This document shows, one piece after another, positions 25,147 through 33,611 of a DNA stretch of 64,000 bases (within the stretch, counting starts at the first letter, position 1; every line of letters starts with the position of its first letter). Both the position numbers and the translations under genes were made by a program. The notes beneath the pieces are model-generated. The model did no database searches and had not been told where the DNA came from. It worked only from the letters and a program-made list of their open reading frames with translations. The DNA lies in assembly GCF_024622195.1 (NCBI RefSeq), contig NZ_JANKBI010000002.1:1-64000 (forward strand), in the 5' to 3' direction. Origin of the DNA: Murimonas intestini (lineage in GTDB: Bacteria; Bacillota; Clostridia; Lachnospirales; Lachnospiraceae).

Positions 25147-26781
25147 ATGGGGAGCAGCGTGAGAGTATTAACTGAAATCATAGGCGGCATTATAAGTGCC
25201 TCACGGGAACTGGAGACAGTCCCGCTTATCATATACCTGGCGGCCGCAGTGCTGGCAGCTGCAGCATTGTTCCTGTACGGGGCGGTTTTGCCGGGATGCA
25301 GGATGAAAAGCGATACAAAAGACAGACTCAGGCGGTACTGCATATGTTTCATTGCAGTTATCTATGTGGGCATCGTAATGGCAGTTATCTTCCTGGGAGC
25401 ACAGGCAGGAAGCGAGTATAAGGTCCAGCTGGTGCCTTTTGCCAGCCTTCGGCTCAGCGGACAGGAAGGCGCAGGACTATCCGGAGACCTGATCAGCCTG
25501 CTGGTAATGGTCCCGCTGGGAATAATAGCAGCCTGGCATGAAAAAGAGAAGAATAGCCGCGGTCTGTGGAAGGGCATCGCGGCAGCCCTGGTGCTCAGTC
25601 TGGTGATAGAATGGGCACAGCTGTTTGGCAGGTTTGGAATCTTTGATATTGACGACATCCTGTTTAACACTCTGGGAGGCTTCCTTGGAGCCGGACTCGT
25701 TATCTTGTGGAGGGAAGCATTTAAAAAACGCAGCGCAGGAAGGATCATCCTGCGGATAGTTCTGCTCCTGCCGGTCATACTCGTGCTCTGTACGGGCGGA
25801 GTATTTGGCGCTTACCATATACTGAGGGTGAGAGGTGGACAGGAACTGAGGGAAAACGCCAGCTCGGTGAGTATGGCCATGGAATCCAGAGAAAAAGACA
25901 CAGCGCGGATCAGTGAGCCGGGGATGGTCTGGCACAATGGAAAGGCGTACAGGTATAATGAGGATATCATTACAATACTCTGTATGGGAGTCGATCAGAG
26001 CGGCGAAGTACTGGGATCAGAGACAGGATTTTCCGGTCAGAGCGGCCAGGCAGACACGATCTTCATGGCAGTCCTCAATGAGGCTGACAATCAGCTCACG
26101 ATCATTGCTGTTTCCAGAGACACTATGACGGAGATTCCCGTGTTCGATGCCAAGGGCAGCTATATCGGAGAGAACATAAACCACCTGGGATTGGCCTATG
26201 CCTTTGGGGATGGGAGAGAGACAAGCTGCCAGTACATGGTTGATGCAGTGTCAAAGCTCTTCTACGGAATCCCCATCAACGGCTATGCGGCGGTCAATAT
26301 GTCGGCTATCGCGGTTCTAAATGATGCAGTAGGCGGTGTAACGGTGACTGTGCCCGAGGACTTTGAGGATGCCGGCCCGGAATACAAAAAAGGGGAAACC
26401 CTTCATCTGGACGGCAGCCAGGCAGAGAGCTTCGTAAGATGGAGAAACTCGGAAGAAGACGGCAGCAATAACCAGCGAATCTCCAGGCAGAAGCAGTATC
26501 TGACTGAATTCATAAAAACAGCCTCAAAGGCTGTGCAGGAGGATTACACCCTTCCGGTAGAACTCTACCAGGGGCTCTCAGCCCAGATGGTGACAGACCT
26601 GAATCTGGACAAAGCAGTGTACCTGGCCACAGAGGCTCTGGATATGGAGTTCAAAGAAGAAAACCTGATCACACTCCAGGGCAAGGCGGCAAAGGGCAAT
26701 GTGTACGATGAATTCTATGCAGATGATGATGCTTTATATGAGCTGATATTGGATACGTTTTATGTGGAAGTACAGAAATAA
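25147..26781 (+). CDS. VanZ-LytR/CpsA/Psr (LCP) fusion protein
   Basis: The N-terminal half, residues about 60-190, is a VanZ domain: several helices, QLVPFASLR, VMVPLGIIAAW, ALVLSLVIEWAQLFGR and FDIDDILFNTLGGFLGA. A further helix near 210 leads to an extracellular LCP domain with GQADTIFMAVLN, AVSRDTMTEIP, INHLGLAYAFG, DAVGGVTVTVP and FVRWRN, then RISRQKQYL. LCP enzymes transfer lipid-linked polysaccharide to peptidoglycan. ATG 25147 is chosen; GTG 25159 after GGGGAG is possible. Fusion of VanZ to LCP is not a standard arrangement. Confidence 0.88.
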   Translation: MGSSVRVLTEIIGGIISASRELETVPLIIYLAAAVLAAAALFLYGAVLPGCRMKSDTKDRLRRYCICFIAVIYVGIVMAVIFLGAQAGSEYKVQLVPFASLRLSGQEGAGLSGDLISLLVMVPLGIIAAWHEKEKNSRGLWKGIAAALVLSLVIEWAQLFGRFGIFDIDDILFNTLGGFLGAGLVILWREAFKKRSAGRIILRIVLLLPVILVLCTGGVFGAYHILRVRGGQELRENASSVSMAMESREKDTARISEPGMVWHNGKAYRYNEDIITILCMGVDQSGEVLGSETGFSGQSGQADTIFMAVLNEADNQLTIIAVSRDTMTEIPVFDAKGSYIGENINHLGLAYAFGDGRETSCQYMVDAVSKLFYGIPINGYAAVNMSAIAVLNDAVGGVTVTVPEDFEDAGPEYKKGETLHLDGSQAESFVRWRNSEEDGSNNQRISRQKQYLTEFIKTASKAVQEDYTLPVELYQGLSAQMVTDLNLDKAVYLATEALDMEFKEENLITLQGKAAKGNVYDEFYADDDALYELILDTFYVEVQK

Positions 26782-26803
26782 AGAAATATAAAGAAGGTCA
26801 GAG

Positions 26804-27568
26804 ATGAAAAAAGCAGTTCCCATAATAGCAGGAGCGCTGGTAATTGTGGCTGCATCCGCAGCCATTGGGGGATATCAATTATACCTTAAGGAAGCGCAGG
26901 AGCAGGCCCTCCGGGAAGAGGAAGAAAAATACGCATACGAGAGACAGAATCCGGAGGAGATCATACCAGGAGAAATACCAGTAAAATTTGAGATCCTTCA
27001 GGAAGAGAATCCTGACATATATGCCTGGATCACTATACCGGGCACTCTCATCGATGAACCTCTTCTGCAGAGGGAGGATGACAATGGTTATTATGCATCC
27101 CATGACAGATACGGGAAAGAGAGCAGCAGCGGGGCTCTCTATACAGAAAATTACAACGGCAGAGATTTTACAGATCCCCTGACCGTAGTCTACGGCCCCA
27201 ATTGTGAAGACGAGACACTCTTTGGCAGCCTGTACCATTATTCTGACAACCTGTTCATGGAGGAGCATCCAAATATATATATCTATACGCCGGAAAAAAT
27301 ACAAAAGTACAGGATATTCGCAGCCTACCGCGGTGACAACAGGCACCTGATGCACCGCTACAAAATGGGAGAGAAGGAGAGCAGCCGCAGGGCGCTCTTA
27401 AACGACATCTTTGACAGCAGGGACATGGGATCAAGAATAGACAGAAGTGCTCCCGTAGATGAGACAGATCAGATCCTTACACTATCTACCCATGTATCTA
27501 CCCATGACAGTTCAGGTGAGGAGTATCGGTATCTGGTTCAGGCATATTTAGAGGAGGTGACCGAATAG
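26804..27568 (+). CDS. Sortase-B-like protein lacking catalytic His and Cys
   Basis: The 254-residue protein has an N-terminal membrane anchor, then a clear class B sortase body: ENPDIYAWITIPGTLIDEPLLQ, DPLTVVYG, TLFGSLYHY, EEHPNIYIYTPE and IFAAYRG. The catalytic His that follows the YG of YGHN is Pro132 (YGPN). The Cys of TLSTC is His230 (TLSTH). Arg242 is retained (EEYRYLV). The frame is intact with no stops, so this looks like a maintained pseudo-enzyme rather than debris. It follows the VanZ-LCP gene by 22 bases. Confidence 0.85.
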   Translation: MKKAVPIIAGALVIVAASAAIGGYQLYLKEAQEQALREEEEKYAYERQNPEEIIPGEIPVKFEILQEENPDIYAWITIPGTLIDEPLLQREDDNGYYASHDRYGKESSSGALYTENYNGRDFTDPLTVVYGPNCEDETLFGSLYHYSDNLFMEEHPNIYIYTPEKIQKYRIFAAYRGDNRHLMHRYKMGEKESSRRALLNDIFDSRDMGSRIDRSAPVDETDQILTLSTHVSTHDSSGEEYRYLVQAYLEEVTE

Positions 27569-27577
27569 GGGGCAAAG

Positions 27578-27652
27578 AACCTTGAAGTATTCGGCAAATG
27601 TACATGCGGACTGCGGGCATGTTCACTTGACTCATTGCTTGCAGAAATAAAT
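27578..27652 (-). repeat. Interspersed palindromic repeat, copy 3
   Basis: On the minus strand, CAATGAGTCAAGTGAACATG followed by GCATGTACATTTGCCG matches copies 1 and 2. A larger loop, CCGCAGTCC, separates the two arms. It begins just after the sortase-like gene. Confidence 0.65.
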
Positions 27653-27659
27653 TAAAATT

Positions 27660-27785
27660 ATTACTCCCAAAGGGAAGATAAGAGAAAAAGAAGCAACAAG
27701 AAAAAAGTAAGAAGAAAAGAGAGTAACAAGAAAAAGTACTAAGAAAAGAGATCAACAAGAAAAGAAAGTAACAAGAAAAGGAGGA
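27660..27785 (+). repeat. Purine-rich degenerate tandem repeat in a leader region
   Basis: About 120 bases consist almost only of A and G, with recurring AACAAGAAAA and AAGAAAAGAG units at an irregular spacing of 14-30 bases. The last unit runs into the ribosome site (AACAAGAAAAGGAGG) of the next gene. The stretch would be unstructured in mRNA. Confidence 0.65.
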
Positions 27786-27795
27786 ATGATACGAG

Positions 27796-28473
27796 ATGAA
27801 AAAAATGAGAAAAGCGGCGGCAGGTATTGCAGCGGCAGCAGTAGTTATGAGTATGTCAATGAATACATTGGCAGCAGGCAGCATCGTGGGTTCAATCGAT
27901 ATGACAAAAGTGGAATCAGACAAGGGTAAGGTGGAGTTAAAGGCCATCGAGCCGGAAATGTTTGAAGAAGAGCTTCAGGAGATCATAGAGGGACTGAACA
28001 AGGCGCCGGCAGAGGCGACACTGAAAGAAGCTTTTGAGCTGGTACTCAAGGAGGGCGAAGAGCTTCCTAAAATAGAACTGTTCAGCGTAGAGGGTCTGGA
28101 AAAAGAAGATATCGATCTGGACGAACTGAAATTCCTGTCCCCTGTCATGAACCTGGAGATCACAGAGGCAGAGCCTACGGAAGAAGATCCGGTCAAGGTA
28201 ACCTTTGTGGCAAATAATGTTACAGACGATATAGAAGTCTATGTACTGCACTACTGCATAGGCCATAAATTCCCGGAACACATCGTGGATGGAAAGGTCT
28301 ATAAGGAGCACATTGCGGAAGAGGGAATCTGGGAACTCCTGGAGACAGAGCTGGAGAGCGAGAATGAAGTGTCGGCTTACTTCCATTCGGCAGGCGGTCC
28401 TGTGGCACTTGTTTATATGGAGAAGACGGAGGAAGAGGAAGGCGAGACGGATACTACGGAGGTGGCACCGTAA
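27796..28473 (+). CDS. Secreted acidic protein, function unknown
   Basis: This 225-residue protein starts with a clear signal peptide (MKKMRKAAAGIAAAAVVMSM, cleavage likely after TLAAG). The mature part is very acidic, with helical segments such as EEELQEIIEGLNKAPAEAT, a central beta-rich region (VKVTFVANNVTDDIEVYVLH) and a Glu/Thr-rich tail. It has no LPxTG or other anchor that I can see. The ATG follows AGGAGG within the purine-rich leader. As the last gene before the sugar-building genes it probably acts outside the cell. I recognise no family. Confidence 0.75.
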   Translation: MKKMRKAAAGIAAAAVVMSMSMNTLAAGSIVGSIDMTKVESDKGKVELKAIEPEMFEEELQEIIEGLNKAPAEATLKEAFELVLKEGEELPKIELFSVEGLEKEDIDLDELKFLSPVMNLEITEAEPTEEDPVKVTFVANNVTDDIEVYVLHYCIGHKFPEHIVDGKVYKEHIAEEGIWELLETELESENEVSAYFHSAGGPVALVYMEKTEEEEGETDTTEVAP

Positions 28474-28501
28474 ACTGGTGTAGGTGGTAATGTGGATTCG
28501 G

Positions 28502-28534
28502 CCAGGGATAGTGGTGTGAAACCAGTTTCCCTGG
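28502..28534 (+). terminator. Possible terminator after the secreted protein gene
   Basis: CCAGGGA pairs with TCCCTGG, and TGGT with ACCA inside. The T-rich stretch comes only after about 13 bases, so termination may be weak. The rest of the 286-base gap to the aminotransferase shows no convincing promoter. Confidence 0.4.
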
Positions 28535-28759
28535 GGCTTCCTTAAAACTTTTAATTTTACATAGGTTTCACTGGCTTAGTCGAATTTATGAGATAAAGGC
28601 TTCTTACATGCCTGTTTTGAACTACATCACAAGCAGAAAATCATCATATGAAGTTTGACTTAGCCTGCAGATGCTCTCACAAGAACATTCACAGGCTATT
28701 TGACATTTTAGAGTATAAGTGCATTTGGCTTTATATATAAGGAGTGAAAGAGAAAATAT

Positions 28760-30022
28760 ATGAATAACAAAACATTCGAGATGTTTTCAGAAAGAGTCTG
28801 GCTTAGTACACCAACCATGCATGGCGAAGAATGGAAGTATATGGAGGAAGCCTACAAGACAAACTGGATGTCCACAGTTGGAGAAAACCTTAATGAAGTG
28901 GAACGGATCACAGCAGAAAAGATAGGCTGTAAATACGCTGTGGCTCTGTCCGCTGGAACAGCGGCACTTCATTTGTGTATGAAGCTGGCTGGCGTCAGAC
29001 CTGGAGACAGAGTGTTTTGTTCAGACATGACCTTCAGTGCAACGGTAAACCCGGTTGTTTATGAGGGGGGTGTTCCAGTTTTTATTGATACAGAGTATGA
29101 TACTTGGAATATGGATCCGGCAGCTTTAGAAAAAGCATTTGAACTTTATCCGGATGTAAAGGTTGTTGTCATTGCTCATCTTTATGGTACGCCGGGAAAG
29201 ATTGATGAGATTCGTGCGGTTTGTGACAAGTATGGAGCAAAGATTGTGGAGGATGCTGCAGAATCATTTGGTGCAGCTTATAAAGGAAAGCAGACAGGAA
29301 CTTTTGGAGATTTTTCTGTAATTTCGTTTAACGGAAATAAAATCATTACTGGTTCCTCGGGAGGTATGTTCCTCACTGACAGTTTGGAAGATGCAGATAA
29401 GGTAAGAAAATGGAGTACACAGAGCCGCGAGAACGCGCCCTGGTATCACCATGAGGAAATCGGCTACAACTACCGGATGAGCAATCTGATTGCCGGAGTG
29501 GTGAGGGGACAGCTTCCGTACTTGGAAGAACACATTGCACAGAAGAAAATGATTTACGAGAGATATAAGGAGGGCTTCAAGGGATTGCCCGTATCTATGA
29601 ACCCGATTGATTTTGAAAAGTCTACTCCGAATTACTGGCTGTCCAGCATGATTATTGATCCGGAGGCTATGTGCAGACAGGTCCGTGGAGAACAGGAAGC
29701 TTTGTATATTCCTGAGTATGGGAAGAGCTGCCCCACAGAGATTCTTGAAATTCTGGCGAAATATAATGCAGAGGGCAGGCCAATCTGGAAACCGATGCAT
29801 ATGCAGCCAATGTATCGGATGAATGCATTTGTGACTCGTGAAGGGGACGGAAGGGCTAAGACGAATGCCTATATTTTCGGTGGATCAGTTGGAACTGATG
29901 GAAAGCCGTTAGATGTGGGGATGGATATTTTTCATAGAGGATTGTGCCTGCCAAGTGACAACAAGATGCCTGCAGAAGTGCAGGATAAAGTGATTGAGAT
30001 GATTAGAAGCTGCTTTGAATAG
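28760..30022 (+). CDS. PLP-dependent UDP-sugar aminotransferase (DegT/PglE family)
   Basis: The 420-residue protein shows the DegT/DnrJ/EryC1/StrS pattern: ALSAGTAALHL near residue 72, DMTFSATVNPV, the EDAAESFGA strand near 170, and SFNGNKIITGSSGG with the PLP lysine in place near 195. It would aminate the 4-keto sugar made by the dehydratase at 18167, as PglE does in bacillosamine synthesis. It is followed by the sugar transferase (16 bases) and acetyltransferase of the same pathway. Confidence 0.92.
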   Translation: MNNKTFEMFSERVWLSTPTMHGEEWKYMEEAYKTNWMSTVGENLNEVERITAEKIGCKYAVALSAGTAALHLCMKLAGVRPGDRVFCSDMTFSATVNPVVYEGGVPVFIDTEYDTWNMDPAALEKAFELYPDVKVVVIAHLYGTPGKIDEIRAVCDKYGAKIVEDAAESFGAAYKGKQTGTFGDFSVISFNGNKIITGSSGGMFLTDSLEDADKVRKWSTQSRENAPWYHHEEIGYNYRMSNLIAGVVRGQLPYLEEHIAQKKMIYERYKEGFKGLPVSMNPIDFEKSTPNYWLSSMIIDPEAMCRQVRGEQEALYIPEYGKSCPTEILEILAKYNAEGRPIWKPMHMQPMYRMNAFVTREGDGRAKTNAYIFGGSVGTDGKPLDVGMDIFHRGLCLPSDNKMPAEVQDKVIEMIRSCFE

Positions 30023-30038
30023 ATGATGGATAAGTAGA

Positions 30039-30689
30039 ATGAAAAAAATGGGAAAAGAAAGTTTTTATGCTAAATACATTAAAAGGCTGATTGATATAGT
30101 CTGCTCCGGGGTGTTTTTATTGGTTTTCTGGTGGCTGTATCTGATTATAGCATTCCTTGTCAGAGTTAAACTGGGAAGCCCGGTTCTGTTTAAACAGCTC
30201 AGGCCGGGACTGAATGAAGAAACTTTTAATATGGTAAAGTTTCGTACAATGACCGATGAGCGGGATGCTGATGGAAACTTACTTCCGGATGAGGTTCGGC
30301 TGACACGTTTTGGTAAATGGCTGAGATCCACCAGTCTGGATGAACTGCCGGAAATAGCCTTGATATTATGCGGTGACTTGACTCTAATAGGTCCCAGGCC
30401 GCTGCTTACAGAATACCTCCCGCTTTATAACGAATTTCAGCACAGAAGGCACGAAGTAAAACCAGGATTAACAGGATATGCACAAGCATATGGACGTAAT
30501 TCACTTACTTGGGAGGAAAAATTTGAAAAGGATGTTTACTATGTAGATCATGTTTCTTTCTGGCTTGATTTAAAGATTCTGATTAAGACAGTTAGGGTTG
30601 TGTTAAAGCGAGAAGGAATCAGTTCGGAAACTTCAGCTACGATGGAAGTATTTAACGGAACAAAGGAAGAAGGAGAAGCACATGAGTAA
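30039..30689 (+). CDS. Initiating phosphosugar transferase (PglC family)
   Basis: This 216-residue monotopic membrane enzyme has one N-terminal hydrophobic segment (residues about 17-42). The catalytic region includes KFRTMTDERDADG, STSLDELPE and IGPRPLLTEYLPLYN, then HEVKPGLTGYAQAYGRN. It transfers the phosphosugar from UDP to undecaprenyl phosphate, starting the repeat unit. The short form without extra membrane helices matches PglC rather than WbaP. The gene overlaps the acetyltransferase by eight bases. Confidence 0.94.
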   Translation: MKKMGKESFYAKYIKRLIDIVCSGVFLLVFWWLYLIIAFLVRVKLGSPVLFKQLRPGLNEETFNMVKFRTMTDERDADGNLLPDEVRLTRFGKWLRSTSLDELPEIALILCGDLTLIGPRPLLTEYLPLYNEFQHRRHEVKPGLTGYAQAYGRNSLTWEEKFEKDVYYVDHVSFWLDLKILIKTVRVVLKREGISSETSATMEVFNGTKEEGEAHE

Positions 30690-31299
30690 TCGATTAGTCA
30701 TCATAGGCGCTGGAGGGCATGGTAAGGTTATTGCTGATATTGCCTTAAAAAATGAATATACAGAAATTTGTTTTATTGATGATAATGCAAAAGGTTCATG
30801 CCTTGGGTTTCCGATTGTTGGTACATCCTCTGATCTATCCGGATTGAATGACGGTAGGACAGACTTTGTGATTGCAGTTGGTGCTAATATGGTTCGGAAA
30901 AGAATAGCAGAAATGTATGACCTTAATTGGGTATCACTAATTCATCCATCAGCACAGATTGCAACTGATGTTCAAATAGGTATTGGTACGGTGGTAATGG
31001 CTGGTTCTGTAATCAATCCGTGTACGATCATAGGAAAACATTGTATCATCAATTCTGGTGCTGTGATTGAGCATGACAATGTACTAGAAGATTATGTACA
31101 TATTTCTCCAAAAGCAGCATTAGGTGGAACGGTACATGTTGGAAGTTGCACCCATATCGGGATTGGAGCAGGAATTAGGAACAATATTGAGATTTGTGAA
31201 AATTGTACGATAGGAGTTGGTGCGGTGGTTGTAAAGAATTTGACTGAAGAAAAGGTATATGTAGGTGTGCCTGCCAGAGGAGTTTCAGACGTTTCATGA
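30682..31299 (+). CDS. Sugar N-acetyltransferase (PglD/NeuD family)
   Basis: The 205-residue protein has an N-terminal Rossmann half (LVIIGAGGHGKVIADIA) and a C-terminal left-handed beta-helix of hexapeptide repeats (VQIGIGTVVMAGSVIN through CTIGVGAVVVKN). The catalytic His lies in AVIEHDN. PglD acetylates the 4-amino group of UDP-4-amino sugars, giving UDP-diacetylbacillosamine. It sits with the PglE- and PglC-like genes, which supports that role. Confidence 0.9.
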   Translation: MSNRLVIIGAGGHGKVIADIALKNEYTEICFIDDNAKGSCLGFPIVGTSSDLSGLNDGRTDFVIAVGANMVRKRIAEMYDLNWVSLIHPSAQIATDVQIGIGTVVMAGSVINPCTIIGKHCIINSGAVIEHDNVLEDYVHISPKAALGGTVHVGSCTHIGIGAGIRNNIEICENCTIGVGAVVVKNLTEEKVYVGVPARGVSDVS

Positions 31300-31332
31300 T
31301 GCAGCAGAAGAATCATTGCAAGGAGAAAGAGT

Positions 31333-32424
31333 ATGTCGAGAGTCAGAAAAATCTTAATTATGGCAAATAATGATGTGGGGTTGTATCAGTTTCGCAGTAT
31401 GCTGATTAAGACACTTCTGGAGCAGGGCAATGAAGTTTATATTTCTGACCCGGATGGAGAGTGCATACCTCTTCTGATAAAAATGGGATGTAAATTTATC
31501 AATACATCGATTGATCGTAGGGGAATTAACCCGAAAACAGATTTGAAATTATTTGTGCACTATATGAAAATTTTGAATCAGGTCAAACCAGACCAGGTTA
31601 TTACATATACAATTAAGCCGAATATCTATGGCGGACTTGCCTGCAGATTAAAACGAGTTCCTTATGCAGTCAACATTACAGGCCTGGGAACAACATTCCA
31701 GAATGCAGGATTACTCAAAAAGCTGGTAATATTTCTGTATAAACTGGCTGACAGGAAAGTAAAAGTTATGTTTTTTGAGAATTCTGCTAATATGGAGATG
31801 TTTCAAGTGTTAAAAATTATTTCACCAGAGAAGTGTAAGTTATTAAGCGGAGCCGGTGTAGATTTGGATCATTTTCGTTATATGTCTTATCCGGTGGAAG
31901 AAACAACACATTTTCTTTTTATTGGCCGAGTGATGAAAGAAAAAGGAATTGATGAGTTATTTGAAGCTATGGAACGTTTAAGATCTGATGGTGAAAATTG
32001 TGTATTAGATGTATTAGGTGATTTTGAAGAACATTATGAATCCCAAATTCAGAAATACACAGAAGCAGGATGGCTAAATTATTATGGTTATCAGCAGGAT
32101 ATTCGTTCATATATTGAGAAGGCACATTGTTTTGTTCTTCCAAGCTGGCATGAAGGAATGGCAAATACTAATCTGGAAAATGCAGCATGTGGCAGACCGG
32201 TGATCACAAGTAATATTCCCGGCTGTAAAGAAGCAGTACTTGAGGGAAAGAGTGGATTGCTTTGTGAAAGTCAAAATACAGATAGCCTTTATGGCGTTAT
32301 GAAAATATTTTTGACAATGCCTTTTAAAAATAGGTTGGCGATGGGGAGGGCAGGAAGAAAGCATATGGAGGATATGTTCGATAAGAGAAAGGTTGTTTTG
32401 GAGACAATAAAGGGATTAGAATAG
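31333..32424 (+). CDS. Family 4 glycosyltransferase (PglA-like)
   Basis: This 363-residue GT-B enzyme has N-terminal ILIMANNDVGLYQFR, the early INPKTDLKLFVHYMKILNQV pattern of PglA/CapM-like transferases, and a nucleotide-sugar region FIGRVMKEKGIDEL followed by LPSWHEGMANTNLENAACG with the EX7E acid pair. In Campylobacter pgl clusters PglA adds the second sugar to bacillosamine. Its place after PglC and PglD homologues suggests the same here. The start follows AAGGAG. Confidence 0.87.
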   Translation: MSRVRKILIMANNDVGLYQFRSMLIKTLLEQGNEVYISDPDGECIPLLIKMGCKFINTSIDRRGINPKTDLKLFVHYMKILNQVKPDQVITYTIKPNIYGGLACRLKRVPYAVNITGLGTTFQNAGLLKKLVIFLYKLADRKVKVMFFENSANMEMFQVLKIISPEKCKLLSGAGVDLDHFRYMSYPVEETTHFLFIGRVMKEKGIDELFEAMERLRSDGENCVLDVLGDFEEHYESQIQKYTEAGWLNYYGYQQDIRSYIEKAHCFVLPSWHEGMANTNLENAACGRPVITSNIPGCKEAVLEGKSGLLCESQNTDSLYGVMKIFLTMPFKNRLAMGRAGRKHMEDMFDKRKVVLETIKGLE

Positions 32425-32426
32425 TA

Positions 32427-32501
32427 ATGAGCAAAAATTTTGTAATAAAAAATGGATATGTAGATATACCGAAAAGATTTATAAATGAGGAAATTGTATA
32501 A
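32427..32501 (+). CDS. Possible 24-residue peptide before a GT2 gene
   Basis: ATG at 32427 opens a frame (MSKNFVIKNG, ending NEEIV) whose TAA overlaps the next ATG as TAATG. It may be an upstream peptide coupling translation of the GT2 gene, or the stub of a lost gene. Only position and overlap support it. Confidence 0.25.
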   Translation: MSKNFVIKNGYVDIPKRFINEEIV

Positions 32502-33568
32502 TGAAAAAGGAGAATCCATTAATTAGTATTATAGTTCCTGTATATAACGCAGAGAAATATATACGAGAATGCTTGGTAAGTATTATTACACAGACATATA
32601 AAAATCTTGAGATTATATGTGTAAATGATAATAGTTCGGATGCATCCCAAACAATTTTAGATGAATTTAAAAAAAAAGATTCGAGGATTTGTGTTATTAA
32701 ACAACAGAAACAAGGTGGTGTATCTCTTGCGAGAAACAAGGCACTTCAGATAGCGACAGGCGAATATATCATGTTTTTAGATAGTGATGACTGGATAGAT
32801 AAAGAGACCTGTAAAGAGGTATTAGATATTGCATTGGCAGAAGAGATAGATGTTGTTATGTGGGGATATGTCCGTGAATTTGGAGATGTTTCAAAACCTA
32901 AGAGTTTTATACTGGAAGAAAAAAATATATATGGAGTAAAAGAATGCCAAGAAAAACTTCATCGGCGGTTTGTTGGTTTGCTGAATGAGGAACTTGCACA
33001 TCCAGAACTTGCAGATGTTTTATGCCCTGTGTGGGGGAAGTTATATCGTTCAACTTTTATAAAGAATAATCATATTCAATTTGAGGATTTAAAAAAAATT
33101 GGTACATATGAAGATGGGCTGTTTAATTTATATGTTTTTCAATATATTAAAAGTGCAGTATATTTAAATAGACATTATTATCATTATCGTAAACAAAAAA
33201 GAGGGTCGATAACCTCACATTATAATCCTTGTCTGGCTCAACAATGGCAACAACTTTATAATATTATGGAAAATTATATCATAAGAGAGAAATTGGATAT
33301 ACAATATAGGCAGGCATTAAATAATAGGATTTCGCTTGGAATACTTGGCTTGGGGATTAATATAACTGGAAGTTCCAATACTATATGGGAGCAAATTGGA
33401 ACAATAAAACATATAATAAATGAGAAGTTATACAGAGATAGTGTGAAAACACTAACGTTAAAATATTTTCCTTTTCATTGGAAAATATTTTACGGATGTG
33501 CAAAATACAATTTTTCTATAGGAATATATATACTTCTTTTATTTATAAAAAAATATATTGGAAGATAA
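32501..33568 (+). CDS. Family 2 glycosyltransferase
   Basis: The 355-residue protein has a GT-A N-terminal domain: ISIIVPVYNAEKYIRECL, VNDNSSDAS, and the metal-binding FLDSDDWID near residue 92. The C-terminal 150 residues are of the variable, Tyr/Lys-rich type that often binds membranes or acceptor. The donor and linkage cannot be inferred. From here on codon use is strongly AT-biased compared with the genes before 31 kb. Confidence 0.9.
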   Translation: MKKENPLISIIVPVYNAEKYIRECLVSIITQTYKNLEIICVNDNSSDASQTILDEFKKKDSRICVIKQQKQGGVSLARNKALQIATGEYIMFLDSDDWIDKETCKEVLDIALAEEIDVVMWGYVREFGDVSKPKSFILEEKNIYGVKECQEKLHRRFVGLLNEELAHPELADVLCPVWGKLYRSTFIKNNHIQFEDLKKIGTYEDGLFNLYVFQYIKSAVYLNRHYYHYRKQKRGSITSHYNPCLAQQWQQLYNIMENYIIREKLDIQYRQALNNRISLGILGLGINITGSSNTIWEQIGTIKHIINEKLYRDSVKTLTLKYFPFHWKIFYGCAKYNFSIGIYILLLFIKKYIGR

Positions 33569-33611
33569 TATAAATAATATGTACTAATGTGCTTTTAGAA
33601 AAGGTGTTGAT

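Noticed and set aside
26804..27568. Annotation as a functional class B sortase
   Set aside because: The fold matches, but both the His and the Cys positions are substituted. It is reported as a pseudo-enzyme instead.
27660..27785. CRISPR array
   Set aside because: The repeats are short, degenerate, purine-only and without unique spacers. No cas gene is present anywhere in the window.
28700..28705. TTGACA before the aminotransferase as a promoter
   Set aside because: No acceptable -10 box lies 16-18 bases downstream.
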